Origin: JAPPOI01 sp028818055
Lineage (GTDB): Bacteria > Pseudomonadota > Alphaproteobacteria > Rhodobacterales > Rhodobacteraceae
NCBI GenBank assembly: GCA_965267405.1
Contig: OZ253954.1
Location: 62,001-126,000 of the forward strand
Length of the DNA: 64,000 bases
Direction of reading: 5' to 3'
Below are positions 42,772 through 52,060 of this stretch, piece after piece. Numbering within the stretch: the stretch's first letter is position 1; each line of letters opens with the position of its first letter. Position numbers and translations under genes: made by a program. A model generated the notes under the pieces. It worked only from the letters and a program-made list of their open reading frames with translations. It searched no databases and was not told the DNA's origin.

Positions 42772-44436
42772 TTACACCTCAATTGTCCGCGGACGTTTCC
42801 GCTCAAACCACATGACAATGATTAGCCGCGTCACGAATATCGCAGTAAATACGGACGTCACGATGCCGATCATCAGAGTCACGGCGAAGCCTTTGACTGG
42901 CCCGGACCCCAGCGCAAACAAGATCAATGCCGTCATGAAAGTGGTGATGTTGGCATCGAAAATGGCGCTGAGTGCGCGCTCATACCCCAGTTCAATCGCG
43001 CGCGACGGACCCTTCGCGGTCTTCAATTCTTCCCTGATCCGCTCGAACACAAGCACGTTTGCGTCAACAGCCATACCGATTGTCAGTACGATACCTGCTA
43101 TGCCCGGCAACGTGAGCGTCGCACCAATCGCGGAAAGAATACCAAACAGCAGCGCAACGTTGATCAACAGCGCGATGTTCGCAAAGATTCCGAACAGGCC
43201 ATAGGCCAAGCCCATAAAAACAAGCACGGCGATGAAGGCCACGATGCAGGCGATCCGTCCGGCATCGATGCTGTCTTGGCCCAATCCGGGACTGATCGTG
43301 CGCTCCTCAACAAACGTCATCTCGGCCGGCAAAGCGCCCGCACGAAGCAATACCGCAAGCTCGGTTGCACTTTCGACTGTGAAGTTGCCGGTGATCTGAC
43401 CTGAGCCACCTGTGATCGGCTCATTGATCCTTGGTGCCGTGATGACCTTGTCATCCAAAACCGTTGCAAACAGCGCGCCGACGTTTTCGGACGTATACTG
43501 ACCAAAAATCCGCGCACCCGTCGGGTTGAAGCGGAAGTTGACGGATGGCAAACCGTTTTGGTCAAAACCCGGCTGCGCATCTGTCAGGTCTTCCCCTGAA
43601 AGCACCGGAGTCGACTCCAGCAAGAAGTACTGACCTTCGTCCTCCAAATCTTGGACTACGGTCTCACCCGGCCCAGGAATGCGGTCTGCAGATACGGCGG
43701 CGTTAACAACGGGATGGAACGTCAGTCGTGCGGTTGTGCCGATCAGCGACTTTAGCTCGGCTGCCGAACCAATTCCGGGCACCTGGATCAGAATGCGGTC
43801 CAGTCCCTGACGCTGAATCGTGGGTTCCCGTGTGCCAACCTGATCGATCCGCCGGCGAATGATTTCCAGCGACTGCTGCATCGTGCGGTTGTCGGTCGCT
43901 ACACGCTCATCTTCGGACAAAGTAACCGTGATGGTGTTGCCATCGCCTGATACCGACAAATCAACCGCGCCGACACCGGTCAGGCTAACGACCGGTTGGG
44001 CCAAGGCGCGAACCGCCTGAAGTGCAGCCGGAAGGCCCGCAGGCTGGCTGATGCGAACCCTTAGCTCGTCTTCGGGGCCGCCTTCGACCCGTTCTACAAA
44101 ACCAACTTCATCGCGGATTTCGACGAGCGCAGCGCGCACATCGGGCCAAAGGCCGTCCATGCGATCTGCATAAACGCCGTCCAATTCGACCTCGGCCAAA
44201 AGATGTGCACCGCCGCGCAGATCAAGACCCAGATTTACCAAGCTTGAAGGCATCCAGCTTGGCCAAACCGAAGCGGCGGCCTCGCGAACATCGTTCGACC
44301 CGAGTTGCTCTATCTCGGCTCTCGCGTCGTTCGCCATCTCGACACGACCGTAAAAACCGTTTGGAAACGCGAAGAGAATGCCCAACGCGCAGACCATCCA
44401 GATCAGAACGCGTTTCCAGGCGTCAATCTGAAGCAT
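42772..44436 (-). CDS. secD: Protein translocase subunit SecD
   Basis: The larger partner of SecF, 554 residues. It has an N-terminal span, a long periplasmic region with LGLDLRGGAHLLAEVE and RVGTREPTIQRQGLDRILIQ-type motifs (seen as DQVGTREPTIQRQG), and the C-terminal membrane core with GMAVDANVLVFERIREEL. It is 9 bases downstream of yajC. Confidence 0.97.
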   Translation of the reverse strand: MLQIDAWKRVLIWMVCALGILFAFPNGFYGRVEMANDARAEIEQLGSNDVREAAASVWPSWMPSSLVNLGLDLRGGAHLLAEVELDGVYADRMDGLWPDVRAALVEIRDEVGFVERVEGGPEDELRVRISQPAGLPAALQAVRALAQPVVSLTGVGAVDLSVSGDGNTITVTLSEDERVATDNRTMQQSLEIIRRRIDQVGTREPTIQRQGLDRILIQVPGIGSAAELKSLIGTTARLTFHPVVNAAVSADRIPGPGETVVQDLEDEGQYFLLESTPVLSGEDLTDAQPGFDQNGLPSVNFRFNPTGARIFGQYTSENVGALFATVLDDKVITAPRINEPITGGSGQITGNFTVESATELAVLLRAGALPAEMTFVEERTISPGLGQDSIDAGRIACIVAFIAVLVFMGLAYGLFGIFANIALLINVALLFGILSAIGATLTLPGIAGIVLTIGMAVDANVLVFERIREELKTAKGPSRAIELGYERALSAIFDANITTFMTALILFALGSGPVKGFAVTLMIGIVTSVFTAIFVTRLIIVMWFERKRPRTIEV

Positions 44437-44445
44437 GATTGCCCC

Positions 44446-44775
44446 TTAGTTGGAGTTTGCCGGTTCGGTTTTTGACCGAACCTGACTGATCGTTTGCTTG
44501 ATCACGCGGACGTTCACGCCCTTGGCCAACTCGATCTCGACTTCGTCGTCATCGCGCACTTTGGTGACTTTGCCGACAAGCCCACCCGCAGTGACGACCT
44601 GATCACCACGACGAAGAGCTTCGACCATGGACTGATGCTCTTTCAGCTTTTTCTGCTGGGGCCGGATCAGAAGGAAGTACATGATCCCGAAAATCAGGAA
44701 CATCGGAATGACGAGCGATGTGAATACGTCTCCGCCGCCGGAGGCCGACTGCGCATAGGCTGGGGTTGCGAACAT
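44446..44775 (-). CDS. yajC: Preprotein translocase subunit YajC
   Basis: A 109-residue single-span accessory of SecDF. After a short Gly/Ser N terminus the membrane helix (~21-42) is followed by the invariant RPQQKKLKEHQSMVEALRRGDQV and a small beta domain with GLVGKVTKV. It heads the yajC-secD-secF operon. Confidence 0.96.
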   Translation of the reverse strand: MFATPAYAQSASGGGDVFTSLVIPMFLIFGIMYFLLIRPQQKKLKEHQSMVEALRRGDQVVTAGGLVGKVTKVRDDDEVEIELAKGVNVRVIKQTISQVRSKTEPANSN

Positions 44776-44887
44776 TCGCGGCTTTCCTTGTTGTTGCGCG
44801 GGCCGATGGACCCGAATTCAGGTTGGCGCGCACCCTATCTGTGGGTCCAAACATTGGCAAGCAAGTGGTCGTCCAGAAATGCCGATG

Positions 44888-45433
44888 TCATTTATCGGTT
44901 TTTGTGGTTCTTTCGACCAGTTCTCGAAGAACCTTTTCCTCAATCTCCAAGTCTTCGATGTCAGGGCGAGCATAGTCCTCGACCGCTTTGTCAAAAACTT
45001 GCGTGAGATCCTTCAGCAGAGCGATGAAGTTGGCCTTGCGGCTTTCGTCGGGTGCCATTCCGTGAACCTTGGCAAATTTCTTCGTCGCGCTTTTCGCTCC
45101 GAAAAGAAACTGCGTCAGATGACGTCGAGCGCGGCGCTGGCCGGTCGGATTAGCAAGGACAGCCTGATTCAGTTTTTCAACCGAAGCTGTAAACTCTTCG
45201 GTCGATGCCCAAAGGTCGCCATCATGCAGCGTCGCCATCTCGGACTTGATGATCGTCAGTTTTTTCATTGCCGCCGCAACCATGTCGCGGGCGGCCGCAC
45301 TGTCCCGATCTTCTTTCGAAAGACTAAGGTTTTTTCGGGGGGCGCGAAGCGCACGCACAAAGGTCTCTACGACGTTCCACATCACAAAGATGGCGCCGCC
45401 TAACATTGCAATTCTGAAGATCAATCCGATCAT
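44888..45433 (-). CDS. Unrecognised membrane-anchored helical protein
   Basis: I do not recognise this 181-residue protein. It has one N-terminal membrane span (IGLIFRIAMLGGAIFVMWNVV) and a mostly helical, basic cytoplasmic or periplasmic domain with ARDMVAAAMKKLTIIKSEM, TGQRRARRHLTQFLFGAKSA and DIEDLEIEEKVLRELVERT. It lies 112 bases upstream of yajC on the same strand. It may be an accessory of the translocation region or unrelated. Confidence 0.7.
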   Translation of the reverse strand: MIGLIFRIAMLGGAIFVMWNVVETFVRALRAPRKNLSLSKEDRDSAAARDMVAAAMKKLTIIKSEMATLHDGDLWASTEEFTASVEKLNQAVLANPTGQRRARRHLTQFLFGAKSATKKFAKVHGMAPDESRKANFIALLKDLTQVFDKAVEDYARPDIEDLEIEEKVLRELVERTTKTDK

Positions 45434-45545
45434 GGGTCTAAGCTATTCGAAAACAACGACAAAACTAAGGCCTTTTCAGACGCTTCCATCGCCTGAAAAT
45501 ATCCGCCATATAGCGCCCACATTGAATACATGAAGGAGAGGATCA

Positions 45546-46835
45546 ATGCACGATATTCGCGCCATCCGCGAAAACCCTGCCGCTTTTGACGCCGCTATGG
45601 TCAAGCGTGGGATTTCGGGCGCTTCGTCAGAGATCCTGGCCATCGATGAAGTCCGGCGCTCAAAAATTGCCGAGGCTGAAACAGCCCAAGCCGAGCGCAA
45701 TGCGGCTTCCAAGGAAGTCGGCGCGGCCAAAGGTCGGGGAGATGAAGCCGAGTTCGAGCGTCTCCGGACTCTTGTCGCAGCCAAGAAAGATGAAATCGCC
45801 GCGTTGGAAGAAGCCGCCAAGGCCGAGGACGAGAAGCTGCGCGAAGTTCTCGTCGGGCTACCCAATCTGCCTTACGCCGATGTGCCCGAAGGCGCCAACG
45901 AGGACGACAACGTTGAAATCCGCCGTTGGGGCGAGCCAAAGGAATTCGATTTCACGCCGAAGGAACACTTCGATATCGAAGGCGTGAAGCCCGGCATGGA
46001 TTTTGAGACCGCGGCGAAGCTATCCGGCAGCCGGTTCGTCGTGATGTCCGGTGCGGTCGCTCGTCTGCATCGCGCGCTCGCTCAGTTCATGATCGACACC
46101 CACACCACCGAAAACGGAATGACCGAGGTCATTACACCGGTTCTGGTTCGCGACGAGACGATGTTTGGCACGGGTCAGCTGCCAAAGTTCGCGGAAGACA
46201 GCTATCAGACGCGGGAAGGCAAGTGGCTTATCCCAACTTCGGAAGTGACGCTTACAAATATCGTCGCTGGTCACATCATCGATGCCGATTACTTGCCACG
46301 TCGATATACCGCCCACACGCAATGCTTCCGTTCCGAAGCAGGAAGCGCCGGCCGTGACACGTCTGGAATGCTCCGACAACATCAGTTCGAAAAGGTGGAA
46401 ATGGTTGCGATCACCCATCCTGATAAGTCGGACGAAGAACAGGCGCGAATGACGCGCTGCGCTGAAGATATTCTTGAGCGTCTCGGCCTTCCCTATCGAA
46501 CGGTTGTGCTTTGCACCGGCGATATGGGTTTTGGCGCACGCCGGACACATGACATCGAAGTCTGGTTGCCGGGTCAGGATACCTACCGCGAGATCAGCTC
46601 GGTTTCGACTTGTGGGGACTTCCAAGCACGCCGCATGAATGCCCGGTTCCGGGACGAAAACGGCAAACCGCAGTTTGTTCATACATTGAATGGATCAGGT
46701 CTTGCTGTTGGTCGCTGCTTGATCGCCGTGCTCGAAAATGGCCAGACGGAGGAAGGCGGTGTCGTATTGCCACAAGCACTCGGTCCATGGCTTGGCGGAA
46801 AGACACAAATCACGTCAGATGGTGAACTTGTCTAA
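45546..46835 (+). CDS. serS: Serine--tRNA ligase
   Basis: It charges tRNA-Ser with serine. The 429-residue class II synthetase has the N-terminal antiparallel coiled-coil arm (~28-105), then the catalytic core with TSEVTLTN, TAHTQCFRSEAGSAG (motif 2) and TLNGSGLAVGRCLIAVLEN (motif 3). AGGAGAGG is upstream of the ATG. Confidence 0.98.
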   Translation: MHDIRAIRENPAAFDAAMVKRGISGASSEILAIDEVRRSKIAEAETAQAERNAASKEVGAAKGRGDEAEFERLRTLVAAKKDEIAALEEAAKAEDEKLREVLVGLPNLPYADVPEGANEDDNVEIRRWGEPKEFDFTPKEHFDIEGVKPGMDFETAAKLSGSRFVVMSGAVARLHRALAQFMIDTHTTENGMTEVITPVLVRDETMFGTGQLPKFAEDSYQTREGKWLIPTSEVTLTNIVAGHIIDADYLPRRYTAHTQCFRSEAGSAGRDTSGMLRQHQFEKVEMVAITHPDKSDEEQARMTRCAEDILERLGLPYRTVVLCTGDMGFGARRTHDIEVWLPGQDTYREISSVSTCGDFQARRMNARFRDENGKPQFVHTLNGSGLAVGRCLIAVLENGQTEEGGVVLPQALGPWLGGKTQITSDGELV

Positions 46836-46907
46836 ACGACCGTTGACCCGGGCCTTGGCATTGCCGATCATGGGAAAAACACCAAGGTCCGGACAAACGG
46901 CAGCGGC

Positions 46908-48641
46908 ATGAGCGCAGAAGCAGTAGTTTCAGAGGAAAAGCTCGCTTACGACGAGGTCATCGACTCGCGCGGACTTTCCGTTCCATTCGTTCCCAGCATC
47001 ATTACACCGCGCATCGAACGCCCTCTCAGGAATGGCCGCTACGAAATTGGCGAGCGTATGTTCCTCGAAGGTTTGGTTCGCGAAGATGATCGCGTTCTGG
47101 ATTTGGGTGCTGGCTTGGGTCTGGTTGCGGCAACTGCCGCCAAGTTGGCCCCGAATGGAGCGGTGCTGTCGATTGAAGCTCAGCCCGATCTTCTTGCGCT
47201 GATCCGCGAGACCTGGACCTTGAACGAAGTGGAAAATGCGGCACTTCGCCATGGAATGATCATGCCCGACGATGGTCCGGCCGCAACTTTCTTTGTGCGC
47301 GCTGATTTCTGGGCTTCGTCATTTGAGCCTGAGTCTCGGCCCTATATCCGCGAGGTCGAGGTGCCTCAGATTGGATTGAAACGGATAATCGCTGACTTTG
47401 AACCGACCGTCATTTGTTGTGACGTTGAGGGCGGCGAGATTGGGCTGTTCGATGCCGTCGACCTATCGGGCGTCCGAGCCATTGTCATCGAGACACATCC
47501 AAAAGCGTATGGCGAGCCTGCCCGCGACGCATTGCTCGAAATCCTGAAGTCAAAAGGTTTTGTAGCGCATCCACAGTCACGGCCCTCGACAGTCTATGTC
47601 TTTGAAAGACCTGAAGAGGTGCCGAAACCGACCGGCGCGTTTTCCGCGCTGCCCGAAACTTGGCCACCACGCGACCCACGCGTTCTGTTGGCAACTTGTA
47701 TGAAAGACGAAGGACCATTCATTCTTGAATGGTTGGCATGGCACAAGGCCATCGGTGTCACTGATTTCGTCGTTTTCTCAAACGATTGCACAGACGGTAC
47801 CGATCGGCTTTTGGATCGGCTCGATGCGATGGGTGAGATTACGCATCTGCCCAACCCCGCCAGTTTTTATCAGCAGACTCACTTCCAGCCCTTTGCACTG
47901 AATTTCGTGCAGCAGATGCCTGTGTTTCGCGAGGCCGATTTCTTTCTTTCGACAGACGTTGATGAGTTCATAAACATTCGGGTCGGCAACGGTCACATCA
48001 CGGACCTTTTGGCGGCGGTCGAACCATTTGACGTCCTGTCCATGTGCGAGCTGAACCATGGTTCAAACAACGTCACCGAGTTTGAAGCGGGCTGGGTAAC
48101 CGAAAGTTTCCCCTGGCACGACACACCTCGCCCCGGAAAATGGCGCGCCCGAGCAGGCGTCAAAAGCTTGACCCGCCTCAGCAACCGCGTCTGGCGCATC
48201 AGAAACCATCGACCAGACCTGATGCCGGAACTGCCTGACGGTGTTTGGCTTGACGGTTCAGGTCAGGCGTTTGAGGATTTATCAGAGGATGCCTCACTGA
48301 ACGGCGTCGATAGCCGTGGCAAACGTGAGCTTGTGTCGCTTGAGCATTTTGCGCTCCGATCCCTCGATAGCTATCTGGTCAAACGATATCGTGGCGACGT
48401 TGTTGTCGCAGGGAAACAGGTATCTGAGCGATATTGGCGCTTACGCAATCGGAACGAGCACCTGAACCACGATTTGTCTGATGGGATTCAGCGCGCAAGA
48501 GACGTTTATAAGCGGTTCGAGACAGACACTGAACTTATGCAGCGACACAACGATTGCTGCACATTGCATGCCGAGCGCATCGCTGAATTAAAGAGTGACG
48601 AAGAATATCAGGAAGTTCGCGCGCGGCTGGCCGAAAGCTAA
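46908..48641 (+). CDS. FkbM methyltransferase fused to a GT2/GT92-type glycosyltransferase
   Basis: A 577-residue two-part protein. Residues ~50-220 form an FkbM-type SAM methyltransferase: VLDLGAGLGLVAATAAKL, VLSIEAQPDLL and IICCDVEGGEIGLF-like region, ending VIETHPKAYG. Residues ~258-560 match the GT domain seen twice in the protein at 25212: MKDEGPFILEWLAWHKAIGV, FSNDCTDGTD, STDVDEFINIRVGNG, DGSGQAF and SLDSYLVKRYRGD. It starts 72 bases after serS. The combination suggests a glycan that is both extended and O-methylated, but substrates are unknown. Confidence 0.85.
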   Translation: MSAEAVVSEEKLAYDEVIDSRGLSVPFVPSIITPRIERPLRNGRYEIGERMFLEGLVREDDRVLDLGAGLGLVAATAAKLAPNGAVLSIEAQPDLLALIRETWTLNEVENAALRHGMIMPDDGPAATFFVRADFWASSFEPESRPYIREVEVPQIGLKRIIADFEPTVICCDVEGGEIGLFDAVDLSGVRAIVIETHPKAYGEPARDALLEILKSKGFVAHPQSRPSTVYVFERPEEVPKPTGAFSALPETWPPRDPRVLLATCMKDEGPFILEWLAWHKAIGVTDFVVFSNDCTDGTDRLLDRLDAMGEITHLPNPASFYQQTHFQPFALNFVQQMPVFREADFFLSTDVDEFINIRVGNGHITDLLAAVEPFDVLSMCELNHGSNNVTEFEAGWVTESFPWHDTPRPGKWRARAGVKSLTRLSNRVWRIRNHRPDLMPELPDGVWLDGSGQAFEDLSEDASLNGVDSRGKRELVSLEHFALRSLDSYLVKRYRGDVVVAGKQVSERYWRLRNRNEHLNHDLSDGIQRARDVYKRFETDTELMQRHNDCCTLHAERIAELKSDEEYQEVRARLAES

Positions 48642-48674
48642 AAAATCGCGACCGGCGAAAGGCACCGGCCGCGA
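48640..48674 (-). terminator. Rho-independent terminator downstream of the EF-hand gene
   Basis: On the minus strand TCGCGGCCGG (48674-48665) pairs with CCGGTCGCGA (48655-48646) with one mismatch and is followed by TTTTTT (48645-48640). It sits between two convergent genes. Confidence 0.75.
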
Positions 48675-48698
48675 CAGTTTCGACAGTCAGGCCGCAGG

Positions 48699-48932
48699 CT
48701 AGCCTGACGTCACCAGACCAACAGCTTCAGCTGCGGCAAGTTCTTCAGCATCAACTGCGCCGTCATCATTCACATCTATTTCCGCGAAGATTTCGTCGGT
48801 CAGGCTTGGGAAGGCCACCAAAAGCTCTTCCATCGAATAAACGCCGTCGGCATTCGTATCTTCAACGGCGGTTTGAGCGTACACCGCCGATGCAAAAGCC
48901 AGCGACGAAACGGTCATTGCTACAAATTTCAT
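48699..48932 (-). CDS. Small secreted EF-hand protein
   Basis: A 77-residue exported protein. The signal peptide (MKFVAMTVSSLAFASAVYA) is followed by two calcium-binding EF-hand loops, DTNADGVYSMEE and DVNDDGAVDAEE, each with Asp at positions 1, 3, 5 and Glu at 12. It probably binds calcium in the periplasm or outside. The 252 bases upstream (48933-49184) contain only a GGGTGC/GCACCC hairpin at 49063-49082 without a T run. Confidence 0.85.
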   Translation of the reverse strand: MKFVAMTVSSLAFASAVYAQTAVEDTNADGVYSMEELLVAFPSLTDEIFAEIDVNDDGAVDAEELAAAEAVGLVTSG

Positions 48933-49184
48933 GGGTCTCGATCCTCTCTGATTTGGGTGCGGGCCCGCAGTTGTTCAGAAGCTTCGAGAGGGAATGTGGT
49001 TTGTGATGGATCGCACCTCAACAGAAGTGACCATGACCGCAGTAATCCGGCCAACGATTGCTGGGTGCCACGGTTAGCACCCGCCAAACACCGCCCACGG
49101 CTGAATTCCGCTCTCGGCCACGCCAATGGCCGCCGATTCTAAAGAACGGATGCGGCTAGGGATCGCCGAACATGAAACGATTGA

Positions 49185-50657
49185 TCACGATTTGGGAGAC
49201 GGTTTTCCCAAGTGCTTGCGCAATCTGGACGGCGTCGATTTCTTTTTGTCTTTGTACGGGTTCTTGTCCGCGCGCGAGCGGAAGAACAGCCTGATCGGCG
49301 TCCCCGGCATATCAAAGTCGTTCCGTAAACCGTTGATAAGATATCGTTTATAGGATGCGTTCAATTTGTCAGGATGCGAGCACATGATGACAAAACCCGG
49401 TGGGCGCATCTTGGCCTGAGTCGCGTAGCGAAGCCGGATGCGCCGCCCGCCTGGTGCTGGCGGCGGATGTGCCTCGACCATGCCTGTAAGCCATCGGTTC
49501 AAGGCGGCAGTCGGTACGCGGCGGTTCCAGACGTCATGCGCGCGGATGACGGCATCCCGCAGTCGATCCAGGCCTTTGCCCGTCTTGGCTGACACAGTCA
49601 CCATTGGCGCACCACGAAGCTGCGGCAGGAGCCGTTCAAAGGCTTCTCGCAGTTCGTTCAACTTCGACTGTTTCTCGGTTTCTGCGTCCCATTTGTTGAC
49701 CGCGATAACGACTGCGCGCCCTTCCCGCTCCGCAAGATCGGCAATCCGCAAGTCTTGGCTTTCGAAAGGAATGGCCGCGTCCAACAATACCACCACAACT
49801 TCGGCGAATTTCACGGCGCGCAATCCGTCCGCAACCGAGAGCTTTTCCAGCTTTTCTTGAACGCGCGCTTTCTTTCGCATGCCTGCGGTGTCAAAAATCC
49901 GAACTGGAAGCCCGTCCCAATCCAAGGGTAGCGAAATAGCGTCCCGCGTGATGCCAGCTTCCGGACCGGTCAGAAGTCGATCCTCGCCAAGTAGCTTATT
50001 GATTAGCGTCGACTTGCCTGCATTCGGTCTTCCAACAACGGCAACTTGAAGCGGCCGCTCTTTCGTAATCTCGCGGGTCGGAGTTTCCTCGCCACCTTCA
50101 TCCGAGACATCCAAATCAACCAAAGGCGCCTCGGCCTCAACAAGCGCGGCCTTTTCCTCCGCCTCGGCTGCAATGGGTTCAAGGGCCATCAGCAACTCGC
50201 CCATGCCTTCGCCATGTTCGGCAGAAAGGCTGACAGGCTCTCCAAGACCCAGCGAATAGGCGTCAAGCAAGCCCGCTTCGCCCGCTTTTCCCTCGGCCTT
50301 ATTGGCCGCCAGGATCACACGGGCAGACTTTTTTCTGAGAATATCAGCAAACACTTCATCTGCTGGAAGTACGCCTGCGCGCGCATCAATCATGAACAGG
50401 CAAGCATCCGCCATTTCAACGGCGCGTTCTGTCAATCGACGCATACGCCCTTGAAGGCTCTCGTCCGTTGCTTCTTCCAACCCGGCGGTATCGATGACTG
50501 TAAAGCGCAGATCGCCCAGCTTGGCCGGACCCTCACGCAAATCGCGGGTCACGCCAGGCTGGTCATCCACCAACGCAAGACGTTTGCCAACCAAACGGTT
50601 GAACAGCGTAGATTTTCCAACATTTGGGCGACCAACGAGGGCCAAGGTGAACGACAT
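49185..50657 (-). CDS. der: Ribosome-associated GTPase Der (EngA)
   Basis: A double-GTPase needed for 50S assembly. The 490-residue protein has two G domains, each with Walker A (LVGRPNVGKSTLFN and VVGRPNAGKSTLIN) and DTAG motifs, separated by an acidic, Ala/Glu-rich linker (~165-205), and a C-terminal KH-like domain with GGRRIRLRYATQ. It follows bamB on the same strand, a common arrangement. Confidence 0.98.
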   Translation of the reverse strand: MSFTLALVGRPNVGKSTLFNRLVGKRLALVDDQPGVTRDLREGPAKLGDLRFTVIDTAGLEEATDESLQGRMRRLTERAVEMADACLFMIDARAGVLPADEVFADILRKKSARVILAANKAEGKAGEAGLLDAYSLGLGEPVSLSAEHGEGMGELLMALEPIAAEAEEKAALVEAEAPLVDLDVSDEGGEETPTREITKERPLQVAVVGRPNAGKSTLINKLLGEDRLLTGPEAGITRDAISLPLDWDGLPVRIFDTAGMRKKARVQEKLEKLSVADGLRAVKFAEVVVVLLDAAIPFESQDLRIADLAEREGRAVVIAVNKWDAETEKQSKLNELREAFERLLPQLRGAPMVTVSAKTGKGLDRLRDAVIRAHDVWNRRVPTAALNRWLTGMVEAHPPPAPGGRRIRLRYATQAKMRPPGFVIMCSHPDKLNASYKRYLINGLRNDFDMPGTPIRLFFRSRADKNPYKDKKKSTPSRLRKHLGKPSPKS

Positions 50658-50708
50658 GACTTTTGCTCCGCCGCAGCGATCAGATCGCGCTCTTACACGG
50701 GAATTTTG

Positions 50709-52025
50709 TCAGCGGAAAGCGTGAAGCTGCCCGTTTTCCGTAATGAGATACAAGGTACCACCAGCAACGACTGGGTTTCGTGCTGCGCCATTTGGCAATT
50801 CCGTTTCGGAAATCAAGGCACCGCTTTCAGGGCTGAACGCACGAAGGACGCCGTCATCAGATGCAACAAGCAGCTGTCCACCCGCCAAGATTGGTCCAAA
50901 ATGCACATAAGTCGATTTGCGTCGGCGTTGGCTTTCTCGGAGGAACAGCGGCAAATCCACTGACCAAACGGTTTCGCCGGTTTCGGCGTCCAAACGGATT
51001 AGCCTGTTGTCGTCGGACACCATGAATACAGAGTCTCCGGCACGCCAAACCGGATTGACTGCGCCTTCAGAGGCAGTCCATTGCATCACGCCGGTCGATG
51101 CATCGAATGCAGCGGCACGGCCCGAATGATTGCCCGCGAATATTCTATCGCCATCAACAACGGGATCACCACTGAGATCCGAAATCCGCGAAAACGCGCG
51201 CCCCTGCCTCTGTCCCGGAACACTGGCAACCCAAGCGGTCGCGCCGGTGTTTTGCACGGCTGCCAGCATCTGACCGGACGAGAATGGGAAGATCACCAAA
51301 GGCCCTGATATAGCGGGCGCTGGACCGCCAGTCAGACCACTTGGGCTGCTGGCGCCAATAACCTGCCAAAGAATACGGCCGCTGTTGATATCAAGCGCCC
51401 AGCCAATTGCATTGCGGGTGACAAGATAAACAACACCATTGAACACCGTCGGTGCTCCTGTCGCTGCTGCTTCCAGATCTTGGGTCCAAATCGTTTCACC
51501 AGTTGCGGCATCAAGAACCGCCAGCGACCCAAAACCGCTGGTCACATAGAGACGACCAGACGCGAATGCCACGCCACCGCCAGATGCGTCATTTGATGCG
51601 TCAGACGATGGTGTGAGGTCCCTTTGCCACAAAAGGTTGCCATCTGTCGTAAACGCAGTGACCTGTGCTTGGCTATCCAATGTGAAGACCCGCCCGTCCG
51701 CCACAACGGGGTCAGCCGTCAACCGCTGACGTTTTGTATTCCCTTCACCGATCGGAACCGACCAAACTCGCGAGAGCGTACGGTCCAATGACGGATGAGC
51801 AATCCGATGCTCGACCGAACCGTTAACGTGAGTCCAATTTGCATTGGTGACCGGGGCTACAAGCGAAATCGGCCGCGAGCGCTCAACATCTTCGATGTCT
51901 GTCGCGATTGGAGCGCCTCGGGTATCGAAGCGCTCTCCATCCAAAATCAGCTCGTCTTCGTCGCAAGACGCCAACACCAGCGTAGCTGCCGTCAAAACAG
52001 ATGCGGTGATCAATTTGCTCGTCAC
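50709..52025 (-). CDS. bamB: Outer-membrane assembly lipoprotein BamB (PQQ-like propeller)
   Basis: A lipoprotein of the BAM complex that supports outer-membrane protein insertion. Starting at GTG 52025, with AGGGG 8 bases upstream, it has 438 residues; ATG 52040 is an alternative with a poor site. The lipobox is TLVLASC at the signal end. The rest is an eight-bladed beta-propeller with repeated W-containing motifs such as GETIWTQDLE, GRILWQVIGA and GETVWSVDLP. It is between yfgM-like and der genes, the standard bamB setting. Confidence 0.93.
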   Translation of the reverse strand: MTSKLITASVLTAATLVLASCDEDELILDGERFDTRGAPIATDIEDVERSRPISLVAPVTNANWTHVNGSVEHRIAHPSLDRTLSRVWSVPIGEGNTKRQRLTADPVVADGRVFTLDSQAQVTAFTTDGNLLWQRDLTPSSDASNDASGGGVAFASGRLYVTSGFGSLAVLDAATGETIWTQDLEAAATGAPTVFNGVVYLVTRNAIGWALDINSGRILWQVIGASSPSGLTGGPAPAISGPLVIFPFSSGQMLAAVQNTGATAWVASVPGQRQGRAFSRISDLSGDPVVDGDRIFAGNHSGRAAAFDASTGVMQWTASEGAVNPVWRAGDSVFMVSDDNRLIRLDAETGETVWSVDLPLFLRESQRRRKSTYVHFGPILAGGQLLVASDDGVLRAFSPESGALISETELPNGAARNPVVAGGTLYLITENGQLHAFR

Positions 52026-52060
52026 AAGACAGCCCCTCATTCCGACGCGATTACAGCGGT

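Noticed and set aside
49063..49082. GGGTGC/GCACCC hairpin as a terminator for der
   Set aside because: No run of T follows on either strand and it lies over 100 bases past the der stop.
52025..52040. ATG 52040 as the bamB start
   Set aside because: GGA touches the ATG with no spacing, while GTG 52025 has AGGGG at 8 bases; the lipobox is kept either way, so this remains a preference and not proof.
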